NCBI RefSeq assembly: GCF_000143825.1 | Contig: NZ_CM000961.1 | Coordinates: 372,001-436,000 of the forward strand | Reading direction: 5' to 3' | Length of the DNA stretch: 64,000 nucleotides | DNA from: Corynebacterium genitalium ATCC 33030 | GTDB taxonomy: Bacteria > Actinomycetota > Actinomycetes > Mycobacteriales > Mycobacteriaceae | In this document: positions 27,996 through 37,276 of the stretch, one piece after another | How positions within the stretch are numbered: the first letter of the stretch is position 1 | Layout: each line of letters opens with the position of its first letter | Made by a program: the position numbers and the translations under genes | The notes under the pieces: model-generated | Databases searched by the model: none | The model's input: the letters and a program-made list of their open reading frames with translations, nothing else | What the model was told of the DNA's origin: nothing

Positions 27996-28841
27996 ATGAC
28001 CCATGAACAACCCTATGAACAGCCCGGCGCGGTCACGGTCTTGATGTCGGTGTACCGCAACACCACCGCCGACGAGCTCGCGTTGACCTTGGACAGTCTC
28101 GCGGCCCAGACGCGGCCGGCGGAGCGGATCCTGGTGGTCAAAGACGGCCCGGTGACCCACGAGGTGGAGGACCTACTCTCCGTGACAGCCGCGGTGGACA
28201 CGGTAGCGCTGGAGCGCAACAGCGGACTCGGCGTCGCGTTGGCAGAGGGCTTCAAGCACGTTGACACCGAATTCGTCGCACGGTTGGATTCCGACGACGC
28301 CGCGTTCCCGGAGCGCCTGGAGAAGCAACTGGCGTTCATGCGCGAGCACCCGGAGGTGGCGGTTCTGGGCACCTCGATGCAGGAGTTCAACGGCGAGCGC
28401 CCAGACCCGTCCACCACGGGTGGGATCCGGCGTCTGCCGGAGACCCACGAGGCGATCGCCCGCTACGCTCGGATCAACTCCCCGATGAACCATCCGTCCG
28501 TGCTCATGCGCACCGAGGCGGTCCGACGTGTCGGCGGCTACCAGCCGATGCACAACATGGAGGATTACGACCTCTGGGCTCGCCTCATCGCGGCGGGTGA
28601 GAAACTCCACAATCTGCCAGAGCCGCTGACGTACTTCCGGGTGAATGACGCCCAGTTGAAGCGCCGCACGACCGCGGAAACGCGGAAGGCTGAACGCGAA
28701 TTGCAGGCCAAACTTGTTCAGTACGGCCTGATCTCCCGCCCCCGCGCCGCCGTTAATCTAGCGGTGCGGAACCTCTACCGCGCACTGCCGTTGAGCACTA
28801 TGAAAAGGGTTTATGCGGTCCTGTTCCACCGCGGCCGGTAA
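27996..28841 (+). CDS. Glycosyltransferase family 2
   Basis: A 281-residue GT-A enzyme. The nucleotide-sugar strand TVLMSVYRNTTADEL and the metal-binding RLDSDDAAFP motif lie in the first 110 residues, and EDYDLWARL supplies the catalytic acidic site. It follows rmlA by 6 bp, so it is probably co-expressed and may transfer rhamnose or another sugar to an envelope glycan. The donor and acceptor cannot be read from the sequence. Confidence 0.85.
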   Translation: MTHEQPYEQPGAVTVLMSVYRNTTADELALTLDSLAAQTRPAERILVVKDGPVTHEVEDLLSVTAAVDTVALERNSGLGVALAEGFKHVDTEFVARLDSDDAAFPERLEKQLAFMREHPEVAVLGTSMQEFNGERPDPSTTGGIRRLPETHEAIARYARINSPMNHPSVLMRTEAVRRVGGYQPMHNMEDYDLWARLIAAGEKLHNLPEPLTYFRVNDAQLKRRTTAETRKAERELQAKLVQYGLISRPRAAVNLAVRNLYRALPLSTMKRVYAVLFHRGR

Positions 28842-28861
28842 GCGCGACTAGTCTGTCGGTC

Positions 28862-29572
28862 ATGGCCCTCAATCCTTTGCGCAACGAGTTCGCAGACACG
28901 TGGCTGATCGTGCCGTGTTACAACGAGGGCCCTGTGATCAACCAGGTTTTGGCGAATGCGCTGCAGACGTTTCCCAATATTGTGGCGGTCAATGATGGCT
29001 CGGCCGATGATTCGGCAGTGCAGATCCACGCGGCCGGCGCGCACTTGGTGAATCACCCGGTCAATCTCGGGCAGGGTGCGGCAATCCAGACGGGTGTCGA
29101 GTACGCCAGAGCCCAGCCCGGCGCGCGCTTCTTTGTCACCTTTGACGCTGACGGCCAGCACCAGGTCAAGGACGTGGTGCGTATGGTGGGCCGGTTGCGG
29201 TCGGAGCCGGTGGATATCATCGTCGGCACGCGTTTTGCAGGCGACCAGGAGAATTCGCAGGTGCCGCTGATCAAGCGCATCGTGTTGAAGACGGTGGTGT
29301 TCTTGTCGCCGCGGACCCGCAAGCTGGGGTTGAGCGACGCGCACAACGGGCTGCGTGCCTTCAACGCGAAGGTGGCGGCGGAGATGAACATCCGGATGAA
29401 CGGGATGTCGCACGCGTCCGAGATCGTCGCGATGATGGATGAGCGCAAGTGGCGCGTCGCGGAGGAGCCGGTGGACATTTTGTACACGGAATACTCGATG
29501 TCGAAGGGCCAATCGCTGGTCAACGGCGTGAATATTCTTGCTGACGGGCTTGTGGCCAGGAGGCTGCCATGA
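28862..29572 (+). CDS. Glycosyltransferase family 2, dolichyl-phosphate-sugar synthase-like
   Basis: A 236-residue GT-A enzyme with NEGPVINQVL, the DDSA metal site and the TFDADGQHQ catalytic DxD-like motif, followed by GTRFAGDQ. This resembles polyprenyl-phosphate sugar transferases. Its end overlaps the next gene (a DUF2304 membrane protein) by 4 bp, a common gene pair in which the small membrane protein probably assists the transferase. The start lies 7 nt after TAGTCT. Confidence 0.85.
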   Translation: MALNPLRNEFADTWLIVPCYNEGPVINQVLANALQTFPNIVAVNDGSADDSAVQIHAAGAHLVNHPVNLGQGAAIQTGVEYARAQPGARFFVTFDADGQHQVKDVVRMVGRLRSEPVDIIVGTRFAGDQENSQVPLIKRIVLKTVVFLSPRTRKLGLSDAHNGLRAFNAKVAAEMNIRMNGMSHASEIVAMMDERKWRVAEEPVDILYTEYSMSKGQSLVNGVNILADGLVARRLP

Positions 29573-29964
29573 TCCAATTCATTCTGCTCATCGCGGCGGT
29601 GGTGCTCGCGGTGTACTTCTTCACTCAGCGCAAGAAGGCGTTCGCGAAGGCATGGGTGAAAGTCGGGTTCGCGCTGCTGGCAATAGCGGCCGTGTGGGCG
29701 ATTCTGCGTCCCGACGATGTGACCATTGTGGCGAATTGGCTCGGGGTGGACCGCGGCACGGACTTGATGCTGTATGTCATGATCATCGCGTTTTTCTTCA
29801 CCACGATGTCCACGTGGGTGCGGTTCCGCGAGCAGGAGTTGCGGTACGCACGGCTCGCACGCGCGGTCGCTCTCCAGAACGCGGTGCCGCCCATGCTTAT
29901 CGACGCCCCAACCAACCCCTCCCAAACCCCTCCCCCAGGTAACTCCCGTGACGGTCTAGACTAA
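29569..29964 (+). CDS. DUF2304 small membrane protein
   Basis: A 131-residue protein with three hydrophobic segments and a charged loop (RFREQELRYARLARAVALQN) typical of DUF2304. These proteins usually accompany a polyprenyl-phosphate glycosyltransferase, as here with a 4-bp overlap, and are thought to help it at the membrane. A copy of the 11-bp motif is read in the C-terminal tail. Confidence 0.75.
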   Translation: MIQFILLIAAVVLAVYFFTQRKKAFAKAWVKVGFALLAIAAVWAILRPDDVTIVANWLGVDRGTDLMLYVMIIAFFFTTMSTWVRFREQELRYARLARAVALQNAVPPMLIDAPTNPSQTPPPGNSRDGLD

Positions 29965-29970
29965 AGCTTC

Positions 29971-30897
29971 ATGAGCTCTAGTAAGGACGAGTCCGAGAAG
30001 TCCACTACGAAGATCCCGCCCCTGATGTGGGCGTTCACGTTGGTGCTGGCCGTGGGGTCCGGTGTCGGCGGCTACATCATTGGTGAGCGCGAAGGCCAGC
30101 AGAATGCCGTGGATCAGATTGCCGAGCAGATCGGTGCCGACGGCACTGATGGCGCTGGCGGCGCAGGCGCTGCGGGCGACGGTTCCGGCGAGGCCGAGGA
30201 GCCCCAAGTCAAGGAAGTTCCGGAGAACGTCGAGCCGGGCACGGACTTCAGCCCGGCGAAGAAGCAGGACAACGGCTACTACGACGCCACGATTCACGGC
30301 CCGGGCTCCCCGGTGACGTCCCCCGAGGAGATCGCGAACACGGCTCGCCGCGACCCAGCGGATCCCATGTCTCAGGGCGCTCTCGACGCCCCGGTCGTCA
30401 TCGCGGAGTTCACCGACTGGGAGTGCCCGTACTGCATCCGCCATGCAGCTGAGACGGAGCAGGAGCTGATCGACGAGTACGTCGATGCTGGACTGGTCCG
30501 TATCGAGTGGAATGACATGCCGACCCAGGGTCCGAATTCTGTGGCGGCCGCCAAGGCGGGCCGTGCCGCCGCTGAGCAGGGCATGTTCACCGAATACAAG
30601 AAGGCGTACATGGCGGAGGCTGCCGAGCGCGGCGGCCACCCAGGCTTCTCCATCGACGACTACGTCCGTTTCGCCGGCACGGCCGGGGTGCCGGACCTGG
30701 CGAAGTTCCGCGAGGACGCGGAGAGCGACAAATACGACGAAGCGCTTGAGAAGTCACTTGAGTACGCCCAGGAATTGGGCATCACCGGCACGCCCGGCTT
30801 TGTGGTGAACACGGAGTTCATCGGCGGGGCCTTGCCCGTGCAGGAGTTCCGTTACGTGATCAACGGTGAGCTGAAGAAGGTCGCCGACAAGAACTAG
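29971..30897 (+). CDS. DsbA-like thioredoxin-fold protein, membrane-anchored
   Basis: A 308-residue protein with one membrane segment (residues 15-36), a long Gly/Ala/Glu linker and an extracytoplasmic DsbA-like domain. The active-site motif is CPYC in the strand EFTDWECPYCIRHAAE. The cis-proline loop ITGTPGFVVN is present. It would oxidise or isomerise disulfides in exported proteins. The start follows TAGACT by 8 nt. Confidence 0.88.
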   Translation: MSSSKDESEKSTTKIPPLMWAFTLVLAVGSGVGGYIIGEREGQQNAVDQIAEQIGADGTDGAGGAGAAGDGSGEAEEPQVKEVPENVEPGTDFSPAKKQDNGYYDATIHGPGSPVTSPEEIANTARRDPADPMSQGALDAPVVIAEFTDWECPYCIRHAAETEQELIDEYVDAGLVRIEWNDMPTQGPNSVAAAKAGRAAAEQGMFTEYKKAYMAEAAERGGHPGFSIDDYVRFAGTAGVPDLAKFREDAESDKYDEALEKSLEYAQELGITGTPGFVVNTEFIGGALPVQEFRYVINGELKKVADKN

Positions 30898-30933
30898 CCG
30901 GCGACCCTGGCAGTGCGGAGAGTGCCGTAGGGG

Positions 30934-31554
30934 CTAGTAGCCCCTGCGGATCCATTCCTCTAGGTGCGGGGCCTCCTCCCCCACCGTGGTGGCGTCGCCG
31001 TGGCCGGTACGCACCACCGTCTCCGGCGGAAGATCCAGAACGGACTTCTGCAGCGACTCGATGATGGTATCGAAGGACGAGAAGCTGCGTCCCGTTGCGC
31101 CCGGCCCGCCCTGGAACAGGGTATCGCCGGAGAACAGCTCGCCGGCCTCAGGTAGGTAGAGCACGACGGATCCCGGAGAGTGGCCGGGGGTGGACATGAC
31201 GTGCATGTCGGTACCCGCCACAGAGAACACCGTGCCGTCTTCCAGCTCGAGGAATTTCTCCTCCGGGTTGGCGTCGTACCAGAGCATGTCGTCGCCGGGG
31301 TGGAGGTAGACGGGGGCGTCGACAAGCTTGCTCAGCAGCGGCGCAGCGTCAACGTGGTCGTTGTGGCCGTGCGTGGCAATGATGCCTTTGACCTTGCGGT
31401 CTCCCACGGCGGCAGCGATGGTTTCAGCGTCGTGGGCCGCGTCGATGATGTAGACCTCACTGTCGTCCCCGACGATCCAGACGTTGTTGTCTACCTCCCA
31501 TTCGCCGCCGTCGAGCTTGAACAGGCCGGAGGTGACTACGTTTTCAATCTTCAT
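30934..31554 (-). CDS. MBL-fold hydrolase
   Basis: A 206-residue metallo-beta-lactamase-fold hydrolase with the metal motif THGHNDHVD, the histidine in STPGHSPGS, the SGDTLFQGG segment and the last histidine in VRTGHGDATT. This is the glyoxalase-II-like subgroup. It lies 11 bp after the S-(hydroxymethyl)mycothiol dehydrogenase gene; the two are probably an operon in which this enzyme splits the mycothiol thioester formed from formaldehyde. Confidence 0.88.
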   Translation of the reverse strand: MKIENVVTSGLFKLDGGEWEVDNNVWIVGDDSEVYIIDAAHDAETIAAAVGDRKVKGIIATHGHNDHVDAAPLLSKLVDAPVYLHPGDDMLWYDANPEEKFLELEDGTVFSVAGTDMHVMSTPGHSPGSVVLYLPEAGELFSGDTLFQGGPGATGRSFSSFDTIIESLQKSVLDLPPETVVRTGHGDATTVGEEAPHLEEWIRRGY

Positions 31555-31565
31555 GGGGCTACTCC

Positions 31566-32705
31566 TTAAAACTCGACCACAGAGCGCAGCACGTCGCCCT
31601 GCTTCATCTTGGTGAATGCATCCTCGACGTCGTCCAGTCCGATGCGCTCGGAGACGAATTCACCGAGCGGGAAGCGGCCGTTGAGGTGCAGGTCGACGTA
31701 TGCCGGGAAGTCGCGCTCGGGCAGGCAGTCGCCGTACCAGGCGGGCTTGATGGAGCCGCCGCGGGAGTAGAGGTCAATCGCGGGGATGTCTACGTGGTCC
31801 GTTTGGTTGGGCACGCCGACCATGACCATGCGGCCAGCAAGGTCGCGCGAGTAGAAGGCTTGGTGCCACGTTGGCTGGATGCCCACCGCATCGATGGTCA
31901 CGTCGGGGCCGAAGCCGCCGGTGAGTTCCTGGATTTTCTCGATCACGGCGTCTTCGTCCATGTCCTTCGTGCAGACTGCGTGCGTTGCGCCGAATCGCTC
32001 GGTAGCGGCGTCGCATTTGCGCTGATCGACGTCCACCGCCACGATCGTCGTCGCCCCCGCCAGGGCCGCACCCGCCACGGCCGCCAGGCCCACGCCACCG
32101 AGTCCGAACACGGCGACGGATTCGCCCTGCCGGATCTCACCGGTGTTCACTGCTGCGCCGAGACCGGCCATGATGCCACAGCCGAGGAGGCCTGCAGCCG
32201 CAGGATCTTCGTCCGGGTTGACCTTAGTGCACTGCTTTTCGTGGACAAGGGTTTTTTCAGCAAACGAGCCGATGCCGAGAGCGGCGGTGAGCTCGGTGCC
32301 GTCGGTCAGCGTCATGGGCGTAGACGCGTTGAAGGTGTTAAAGCAGTTCTTAGTGTCGCCCTTGCGGCACGCGCGGCACTCGCCGCAGACGGCGCGCCAG
32401 TTGAGGACGACCAAGTCGCCCGGCTCGACGTGGGTAACGCTGTCACCGACGGTGTCCACGACACCCGCGGTCTCGTGGCCGAGAAGGAAGGGGTAGGCGT
32501 CTTCAATGTCGCCGTCGCGGTAGGCGAGGTCGGTGTGGCAGACGCCGGTGGCCTGGACTTTCACCACAACGTCGTGGGCGCCGGGGGCGGGGATCACAAT
32601 GTCTGCGATCTCGACCTCGGCGCCTTTCTCACGGGCGATGACGCCCTTGACAGTCTGCTGGTTCTGTTCGTTGTTTTCGTCAGCTTGGGGGTCTGTAGAA
32701 GTCAT
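31566..32705 (-). CDS. mscR: S-(hydroxymethyl)mycothiol dehydrogenase (formaldehyde detoxification)
   Basis: A 379-residue zinc alcohol dehydrogenase of class III type. Catalytic zinc ligands are in [15 protein letters not shown] and LLGCGIMAG. The structural zinc uses the four Cys in [15 protein letters not shown]. The NAD loop is [12 protein letters not shown]. Its substrate, known in corynebacteria, is S-hydroxymethyl-mycothiol. The N-terminal 15 residues (Glu/Gln/Asn-rich) are longer than usual. It is paired with the MBL hydrolase downstream. Confidence 0.9.
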   Translation of the reverse strand: MTSTDPQADENNEQNQQTVKGVIAREKGAEVEIADIVIPAPGAHDVVVKVQATGVCHTDLAYRDGDIEDAYPFLLGHETAGVVDTVGDSVTHVEPGDLVVLNWRAVCGECRACRKGDTKNCFNTFNASTPMTLTDGTELTAALGIGSFAEKTLVHEKQCTKVNPDEDPAAAGLLGCGIMAGLGAAVNTGEIRQGESVAVFGLGGVGLAAVAGAALAGATTIVAVDVDQRKCDAATERFGATHAVCTKDMDEDAVIEKIQELTGGFGPDVTIDAVGIQPTWHQAFYSRDLAGRMVMVGVPNQTDHVDIPAIDLYSRGGSIKPAWYGDCLPERDFPAYVDLHLNGRFPLGEFVSERIGLDDVEDAFTKMKQGDVLRSVVEF

Positions 32706-32730
32706 GCCCCGAGCCTAGCGATCTTTGCGC

Positions 32731-33600
32731 TTAGCTTGCCGCGACGATTTCGCCCATGTGGCGGTGGCCCTGGTGGGTCGAGTGAATCGGAGCGTTGCCT
32801 GGGCCGGCGTAGAAGTCGATGAGACCAGCGAACTCGCGGTCCCCGTCGCGGGCGCACATGCCGTTCTTGGCGGTGCCCGGTTTGAGGTCGACGAACTGGG
32901 TGCCGGTGGCGCGGGCCAAGTCGACATTCATCCACTGGGCGAGGTTTTCAAAGTCGCGGACCATCGGCATCGGCGTTGCGTCATACATATTCGGTCCAAG
33001 GTGGAACAGGCAGACGCGGTCGCCGCCGGTGATGGTGGGGTAGCCAATGAGCTGGATCTTTGCGTTCGGCGCGGCGCGGCGGATCTTGTCCACCTGCGGG
33101 CGCATGAAGTCGACGTACTTGCGACGGACCTGCATCGGGTCTTCGCCCATATGGTTGTAGGTGTCGTTGAAGCCCACCTGGAGGACGACGCGGCGCGTGT
33201 TGCCGTCGAGGCCGCGCTCACGCACGGCGCGGTCGATCTGGGCGGTGATGTTCGGGCCCGGGGAGATACTCACGGCACCGGGGCAGGAAAAGTCGCGCGG
33301 CTGCAGGCCGAGCTTGCGCGCAGCGATCTTGCCAAAGTTCTGGTCGGAGGTCGGGCACCACCGGCCCGGGTTGGAAGAGCCGTTGGGGTGCAGGCCCATC
33401 CGGGCACCCAGGTACTCGATGGAGTGAGCGTCGGCGATCACGGAGTCGCCGAAGATCACCATGTTGCCCTGCTGCGCGTTGGCGTTAGGGGCAGCCATGA
33501 TTCCCGCGCCCACGAGGACGGCGGCGATGAATGCAGTCACAGCTTGACGGGTACGGTTAAGCATTGTTCGTCGACTTTCTGCTGGTAGTGAGTTGTTCAT
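32731..33600 (-). CDS. Secreted SGNH/GDSL hydrolase
   Basis: A 289-residue exported lipase/esterase-like protein. The signal peptide ends in PNANA. The nucleophile block I motif is IFGDSV. The later Gly and Asn blocks are QVGFNDTY, and the catalytic His motif is HSTHQGHRHM at the C terminus. A start at 33564 would give a shorter, more conventional signal peptide; neither start has a strong ribosome site. A GlxR-like site lies about 91 bp upstream. Confidence 0.82.
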   Translation of the reverse strand: MNNSLPAESRRTMLNRTRQAVTAFIAAVLVGAGIMAAPNANAQQGNMVIFGDSVIADAHSIEYLGARMGLHPNGSSNPGRWCPTSDQNFGKIAARKLGLQPRDFSCPGAVSISPGPNITAQIDRAVRERGLDGNTRRVVLQVGFNDTYNHMGEDPMQVRRKYVDFMRPQVDKIRRAAPNAKIQLIGYPTITGGDRVCLFHLGPNMYDATPMPMVRDFENLAQWMNVDLARATGTQFVDLKPGTAKNGMCARDGDREFAGLIDFYAGPGNAPIHSTHQGHRHMGEIVAAS

Positions 33601-33690
33601 CGGAAAGACCCCTGATGAGGCCCACAGGAGTGAGGTCGGTTCCGGGAGGGAAGATGTTACGTCCTAGCCTTGCAAACGCTTGCCACTGCC

Positions 33691-33706
33691 TGTCACTTCT
33701 ATCACA
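33691..33706. promoter_or_regulatory. Candidate GlxR site upstream of the SGNH hydrolase gene
   Basis: TGTCACTTCTATCACA matches TGTGA-N2-TA-N2-TCACA at 10 of 12 informative positions. It lies 91-106 bp before the longer start of the secreted hydrolase gene. Confidence 0.5.
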
Positions 33707-33867
33707 ATTGGATCTTTTGCACCGCCACTATAGATGACCCGGCAGCCCCAGATCTAAGAAGAAGCCTAGCGAAACACTTGTGCCTACAAAAGCGATAGCC
33801 TAATCAAGTGAGAATTCGCTGCCAGTAGCTTACGCACGCTTGTCCTAGCCTGCAGAAGGGAACCCGG

Positions 33868-35159
33868 ATGTCCAACCGAGTCAGCTACACCCCGATCCAG
33901 CAGGTCGGAGCGTTTCTGGATCTTGTATCGCTGATCGCCCGTCGCGGCATTGTCGGCTTCGAGGGCGGCCCAGGGGTCTTCATCCGCGGTTTCGGCGACA
34001 TCCCACGCTGGGGCATCACAACCGCCCGCGAGGTAGAACAGGGTGCGCGCTGCTGTCCGCACCGCAACGCGCTTATCGACGACTCAGGGGTCCTGTCCTA
34101 CCGCGATCTCCGCAACGGATCCCGCAAAGTCGCCCAGTGGCTACTGTTTCGGGAGCTACGAGCGTCGATAAGCTGCTGGTCAGCAACGAGAAACTGCCGC
34201 GCCTGCCTTTGATCCCCAAACAAGGCGACCTGGTGCTCATGTCGTCTGGCACGACCGGCATCCCGAAGGGGATCCTGCGCAACGAGCCGAAGGTCCCTTA
34301 TGTTCTCACCGGCTTGTTGTCGGCGGTGCCGTGGTATTCCAACCAGACGCTGCTGCAATCCGCGTCGATGTTCCACACGTGGGGCTGGTCGACACTCAAC
34401 GTGGCGTTGGGGTCGCGCGCAACCATTGTCATGCAGCGCGAGTTCGACCCGGCGAAGACGATGCAGCAAATCCAGGACTTCAAGGTCGACGGGCTGATTT
34501 CATCCCCGATCTTCTACAAACAGATGCTCGACTTGCCGAACAGCGACGACTATGACACGTCCTCCCTGTCGCTGACCGCCGTGGCCACCGCCGAGGAGGT
34601 CGCGGAGCACCCGACAGCGGCGGGGCGAGTGGTGCCAGGAAGCGTAGTCAAGCTTTTCGACGACGACGGCAACGAAGTCCCCCAAGGCCAACCGGGCCGC
34701 ATCTTCCTCAACAACGAGACTGCCCTGAAGAGGTACTCCAACCCGAACACGCCGATCGTGATGATCGGCAAGCTCATCGAGATGGGCGACCGCGGATACT
34801 TCGATGAGAAAGGCCGCCTCCACGTGCTGGGCCGCAACGACGACATGATCATCATTGGCGGCGAGAACGTCCACCCGCAGTCGGTGACGGAGACCCTCGA
34901 GCCGATGCCGGGTGTCGCCGACGTGTACGCCGGTGGCGTCGACGACGAAGAAACCTTCAAGCGCGTCGCCGTGTGGGTCGTGCGTTCCGACGATGACCAC
35001 GGCCGTTCCCTCACCGCCGACGCCGTGCGCGACTGGGTGCGCGACAAGCTCGCCCACCACTCCATCCCGCGCGACGTCAACTTCGTCGACTCCCTCTCCC
35101 GCAACCCGACGGGCGAGGTGGTCGCGCGCTTCCTGCCGGAGTCCCGCCGCGACGATTAA
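33868..35159 (+). pseudogene. Acyl-CoA synthetase (AMP-dependent ligase) with two internal deletions
   Basis: Two pieces of a FadD-type ligase are recognisable. The first runs from 33868 to about 34140 and ends in RNGSRKVAQWLL. A frame change and a loss of roughly 65-70 residues follow. The second piece, from about 34150, contains the ATP motif MSSGTTGIPKG, then FHTWGWSTLN, DRGYFDEKGRL and GRNDDMIIIGGEN, and ends in NPTGEV. The aligned family also has a segment with a YGSTE-type motif between LSLTAVA and TAEEVAEHP, which is absent here, a second in-frame loss of about 35 residues. Both losses remove essential adenylation residues, so the gene is dead. Two copies of the 11-bp motif flank the first deletion. 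Confidence 0.8.
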
Positions 35160-35221
35160 GCGCGCGTATAGTTAGCTCCGTTTCCAGCCCGCTCATTACG
35201 GTTACGAACGGAGCTTTCGTC

Positions 35222-35731
35222 ATGGCCCACTTTTCTGCCCGCCAACTCAAGCACTTCATGCGATTCTGGCCGCCGCTGCTCGGCGCCGGCATCAAGATCG
35301 AGGAGTTCACCGACGACGGCACCCAGGTCATTGTCTCCCACAAGCCCAACATGCTGACCAAGAACGCGATGGGTGTGGCCTTCGGCGGCACCATGTCCGC
35401 AATGACGGACCCGTTCTACATGCTCGCCTCCATGCACCGCCTGGGCAAGGACTACAAAATCTGGGACACCGGCGGAGAGATCAAATTCCTCAAACCCGGC
35501 CGCGGCAAGATCACCGCCGACATGCGCATCCCCGAGGAAACCTATGCGTTGATCAAGGAAAAGACCGCTGGAGGCGACAAGTATCTCCACTGGTTCGACG
35601 TGGACATCACCGATGAGGAAGGCGACGTGGTCGCGCACGTGCGCCGCCAGGTGTACTACCGGCTGAACCAGAAGACACATGAAAACACGGCCCCAGCCAC
35701 GGAGAAGCATGCGGAGAAGTCCGACCTGTGA
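35222..35731 (+). CDS. DUF4442 hotdog-fold protein, probable thioesterase
   Basis: A 169-residue protein with the DUF4442/PaaI-like hotdog layout: KPNMLTKNAMGVAFGGTMSAMTDP, which contains the typical Asn and Gly-Gly-x-Met stretch, and a central long strand set. A disordered Glu/Lys tail follows. It probably acts on an acyl-CoA or acyl-ACP; no substrate can be assigned. Adjacent to a dead acyl-CoA synthetase, it may be a remnant of the same lipid pathway. Confidence 0.8.
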   Translation: MAHFSARQLKHFMRFWPPLLGAGIKIEEFTDDGTQVIVSHKPNMLTKNAMGVAFGGTMSAMTDPFYMLASMHRLGKDYKIWDTGGEIKFLKPGRGKITADMRIPEETYALIKEKTAGGDKYLHWFDVDITDEEGDVVAHVRRQVYYRLNQKTHENTAPATEKHAEKSDL

Positions 35732-35744
35732 CACGGCGTAACCC

Positions 35745-35775
35745 CCAGCTAAAACGTTGTTCTAGCTGGTGTTTT
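35745..35775 (+). terminator. Terminator between the thioesterase gene and the tRNA fragment
   Basis: A perfect 7-bp stem (CCAGCTA / TAGCTGG) with an 11-nt loop is followed by TGTTTTAA. Sequence resemblance to the tRNA-Thr terminator at 37639 (AGCTAAAACG shared) shows it was part of the duplicated tRNA unit. Confidence 0.75.
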
Positions 35776-35777
35776 AA

Positions 35778-35831
35778 TGGAGCCGCCTGCGCGAATCGAA
35801 CTCGCGACCTTCCCCTTACGAGGACAATGCT
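35778..35831 (-). pseudogene. 3' fragment of tRNA-Thr
   Basis: 45 bases (35778-35822) match the 3' end of the intact tRNA-Thr at 37676-37720 with three differences, including the CCA, the T-arm and the anticodon region; the resemblance fades by 35831. The 5' half (D-arm, acceptor 5' strand) is missing. Together with the intact gene it forms direct repeats bounding a 1.9-kb islet, like an attachment site left by integration into the tRNA. Confidence 0.8.
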
Positions 35832-35846
35832 TTATGGTCGTGACCT

Positions 35847-36176
35847 TCACTTACGCGGACGTGCGCGCTCTGTGCGCGCTGGGCGGTTGAATCGCCTCGG
35901 CACGGCGACGTAGCGCGCTAGGTCAGTGCGGCGGACATCTTGCCCTCGGCGGGGAATCAATGAGTGCTTGACACGAGTCCAAGTCGGGAGCCGGTGGGGT
36001 TGCGATCGTGTTGGGTGTGGAAAATGTTCGAGTGCTTCCGCGATCCAGGCGAGCGCTTGCCGCAAGGCATTTCGCAGATCGCCGGCATGGGACTGGATTA
36101 CCTGAAGCTCTGCGCAGGTCTCGCGCTGCTAGGCTTCAGTCGCATCGAGCCGTGTTTCGAGCTTGTCGAACGCCAT
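35847..36176 (-). pseudogene. Decayed coiled-coil ORF of the islet
   Basis: From the ATG at 36176 the minus strand has an open frame to 35847 except for one TAG after residue 15. Residues 17-50 are a regular Ala/Leu/Gln/Glu helix (ALRQALAWIAEALEH), then an Arg/Pro-rich tail. I do not recognise the family. It could be an element gene broken by one stop, or a chance frame. Confidence 0.35.
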
Positions 36177-36285
36177 GGACGCCTACCTCGCCGCCGAACG
36201 CGAACGCGACGCTGCCCGAGCTAAACGCCACGCCGAACGCACCGCCCGGCGCGATGGCCTGCGCGCGGTGCCGGATGCGGGTTAG
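36175..36285 (+). CDS. 36-residue Arg/Ala-rich ORF
   Basis: It encodes 36 residues with repeated Ala-Glu/Arg helix character. No clear ribosome site precedes it, and its 3' end overlaps the abi gene tail-to-tail by 4 bp. It may be the end of a lost larger gene rather than a real microprotein. Confidence 0.25.
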   Translation: MDAYLAAERERDAARAKRHAERTARRDGLRAVPDAG

Positions 36286-37262
36286 TTGGTATTCGGCCTA
36301 TACTGTGCGAAAGGTGGGGATACTATCCCCATTTTGAACATCGGACGCTCGTCAAGGAACTTGTCAAGCGCATTGAGATAGGTTTCTCGTTCAGCGTCCG
36401 GCAAGAGCTGCGCGATGCTTGCCAGCGCGATGAAGTGTGCCTGCTTGTTAGTGGTTTTGAATCCGCCTGTTGAATAACGGCGATCAAGCTCGTTGGAGAA
36501 GCCGGGGCTCTTGGGCATGGGGCGCATCCAGAGTCGCTGGTGATGAAAGACCAAGTTGCGGGTAATTCCGAAGCACTCCACAGTGATGTTGAACGCACGC
36601 TTTGGAACATTAAGTTCTCGTGCGACAAGGTCATTGACCAGCTCAGTTCCTCCGCGCTGGCAGCCGCAGTATCGCAGGAACTTTCCGATGGTGCCCACAG
36701 TGAAGCTGTCGACGATCGACCAGAACGGCAAGTCTCGGACCAGGTCCGTAACGTCCTGGACATTATTTTGATCGCACCACCGTGGTACATCCATTCCCTG
36801 TGCTTTCGCGCGGGCCTTGATCTCGTCCGTGACGTATGGCTCACCGTGACGGAGGATGTCCCGAAGCATAGTGATCTGCAGTCGTTCTGTTGCCGCGGCG
36901 CCGCGGGTCAACCACGAGGACGGATCAAGATAACCCTCTCCGGTTCCTTGAGCACTGCAGAAGTGTTTAACCGTGACAGCACGGATATGCCATTCTGCCC
37001 GGCGCATCCATGGAGTGAGGAAGGTTGCAAGGTCCGCTTCTGCGTTAACTAGCGCACGAATGTCGGCAAATCGTTTGGGACCGTCTAAATACCCGCTGTC
37101 AGTGAGGTTGCGGTAGTGACGTGCGTACCCCATAAGGAAGTGGAAGTTTACAGTTCGCAGCCACTCCTTGTCGTCAGACGACAGTGTAGCGTGGTCGATC
37201 ATCTGCCGATCCCTGAGAAACTGCTCTTGCTGTTGCGGGGGCAAAAATGGGATGGCTCTCAT
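36282..37262 (-). CDS. Abi_2-family abortive infection protein with a HEPN RNase motif
   Basis: About 326 residues, all helical, resembling the AbiD/AbiF (Abi_2) family of phage-defence proteins. Visible are the N-terminal LRTVNFHFLMGYARHYRN, the central FWSIVDSFTVGTIGKFL and the RNLVFHHQRLWMR motif, an R-x4-H of HEPN RNases corresponding to the family's RNxxxHHxRLWN pattern. Such proteins are thought to cleave RNA and arrest infected cells. I chose the ATG at 37262, which has an AGGA at good spacing; an in-frame ATG is also at 37271. The gene is AT-richer than the chromosome, lies in the tRNA-bounded islet and is preceded by a hairpin/T-run leader. Confidence 0.75.
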   Translation of the reverse strand: MRAIPFLPPQQQEQFLRDRQMIDHATLSSDDKEWLRTVNFHFLMGYARHYRNLTDSGYLDGPKRFADIRALVNAEADLATFLTPWMRRAEWHIRAVTVKHFCSAQGTGEGYLDPSSWLTRGAAATERLQITMLRDILRHGEPYVTDEIKARAKAQGMDVPRWCDQNNVQDVTDLVRDLPFWSIVDSFTVGTIGKFLRYCGCQRGGTELVNDLVARELNVPKRAFNITVECFGITRNLVFHHQRLWMRPMPKSPGFSNELDRRYSTGGFKTTNKQAHFIALASIAQLLPDAERETYLNALDKFLDERPMFKMGIVSPPFAQYRPNTN

Positions 37263-37276
37263 GATCGTCATTTCCT

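Noticed and set aside
35778..35831. A second functional tRNA-Thr
   Set aside because: The D-arm and 5' acceptor strand are missing and the anticodon stem does not pair.
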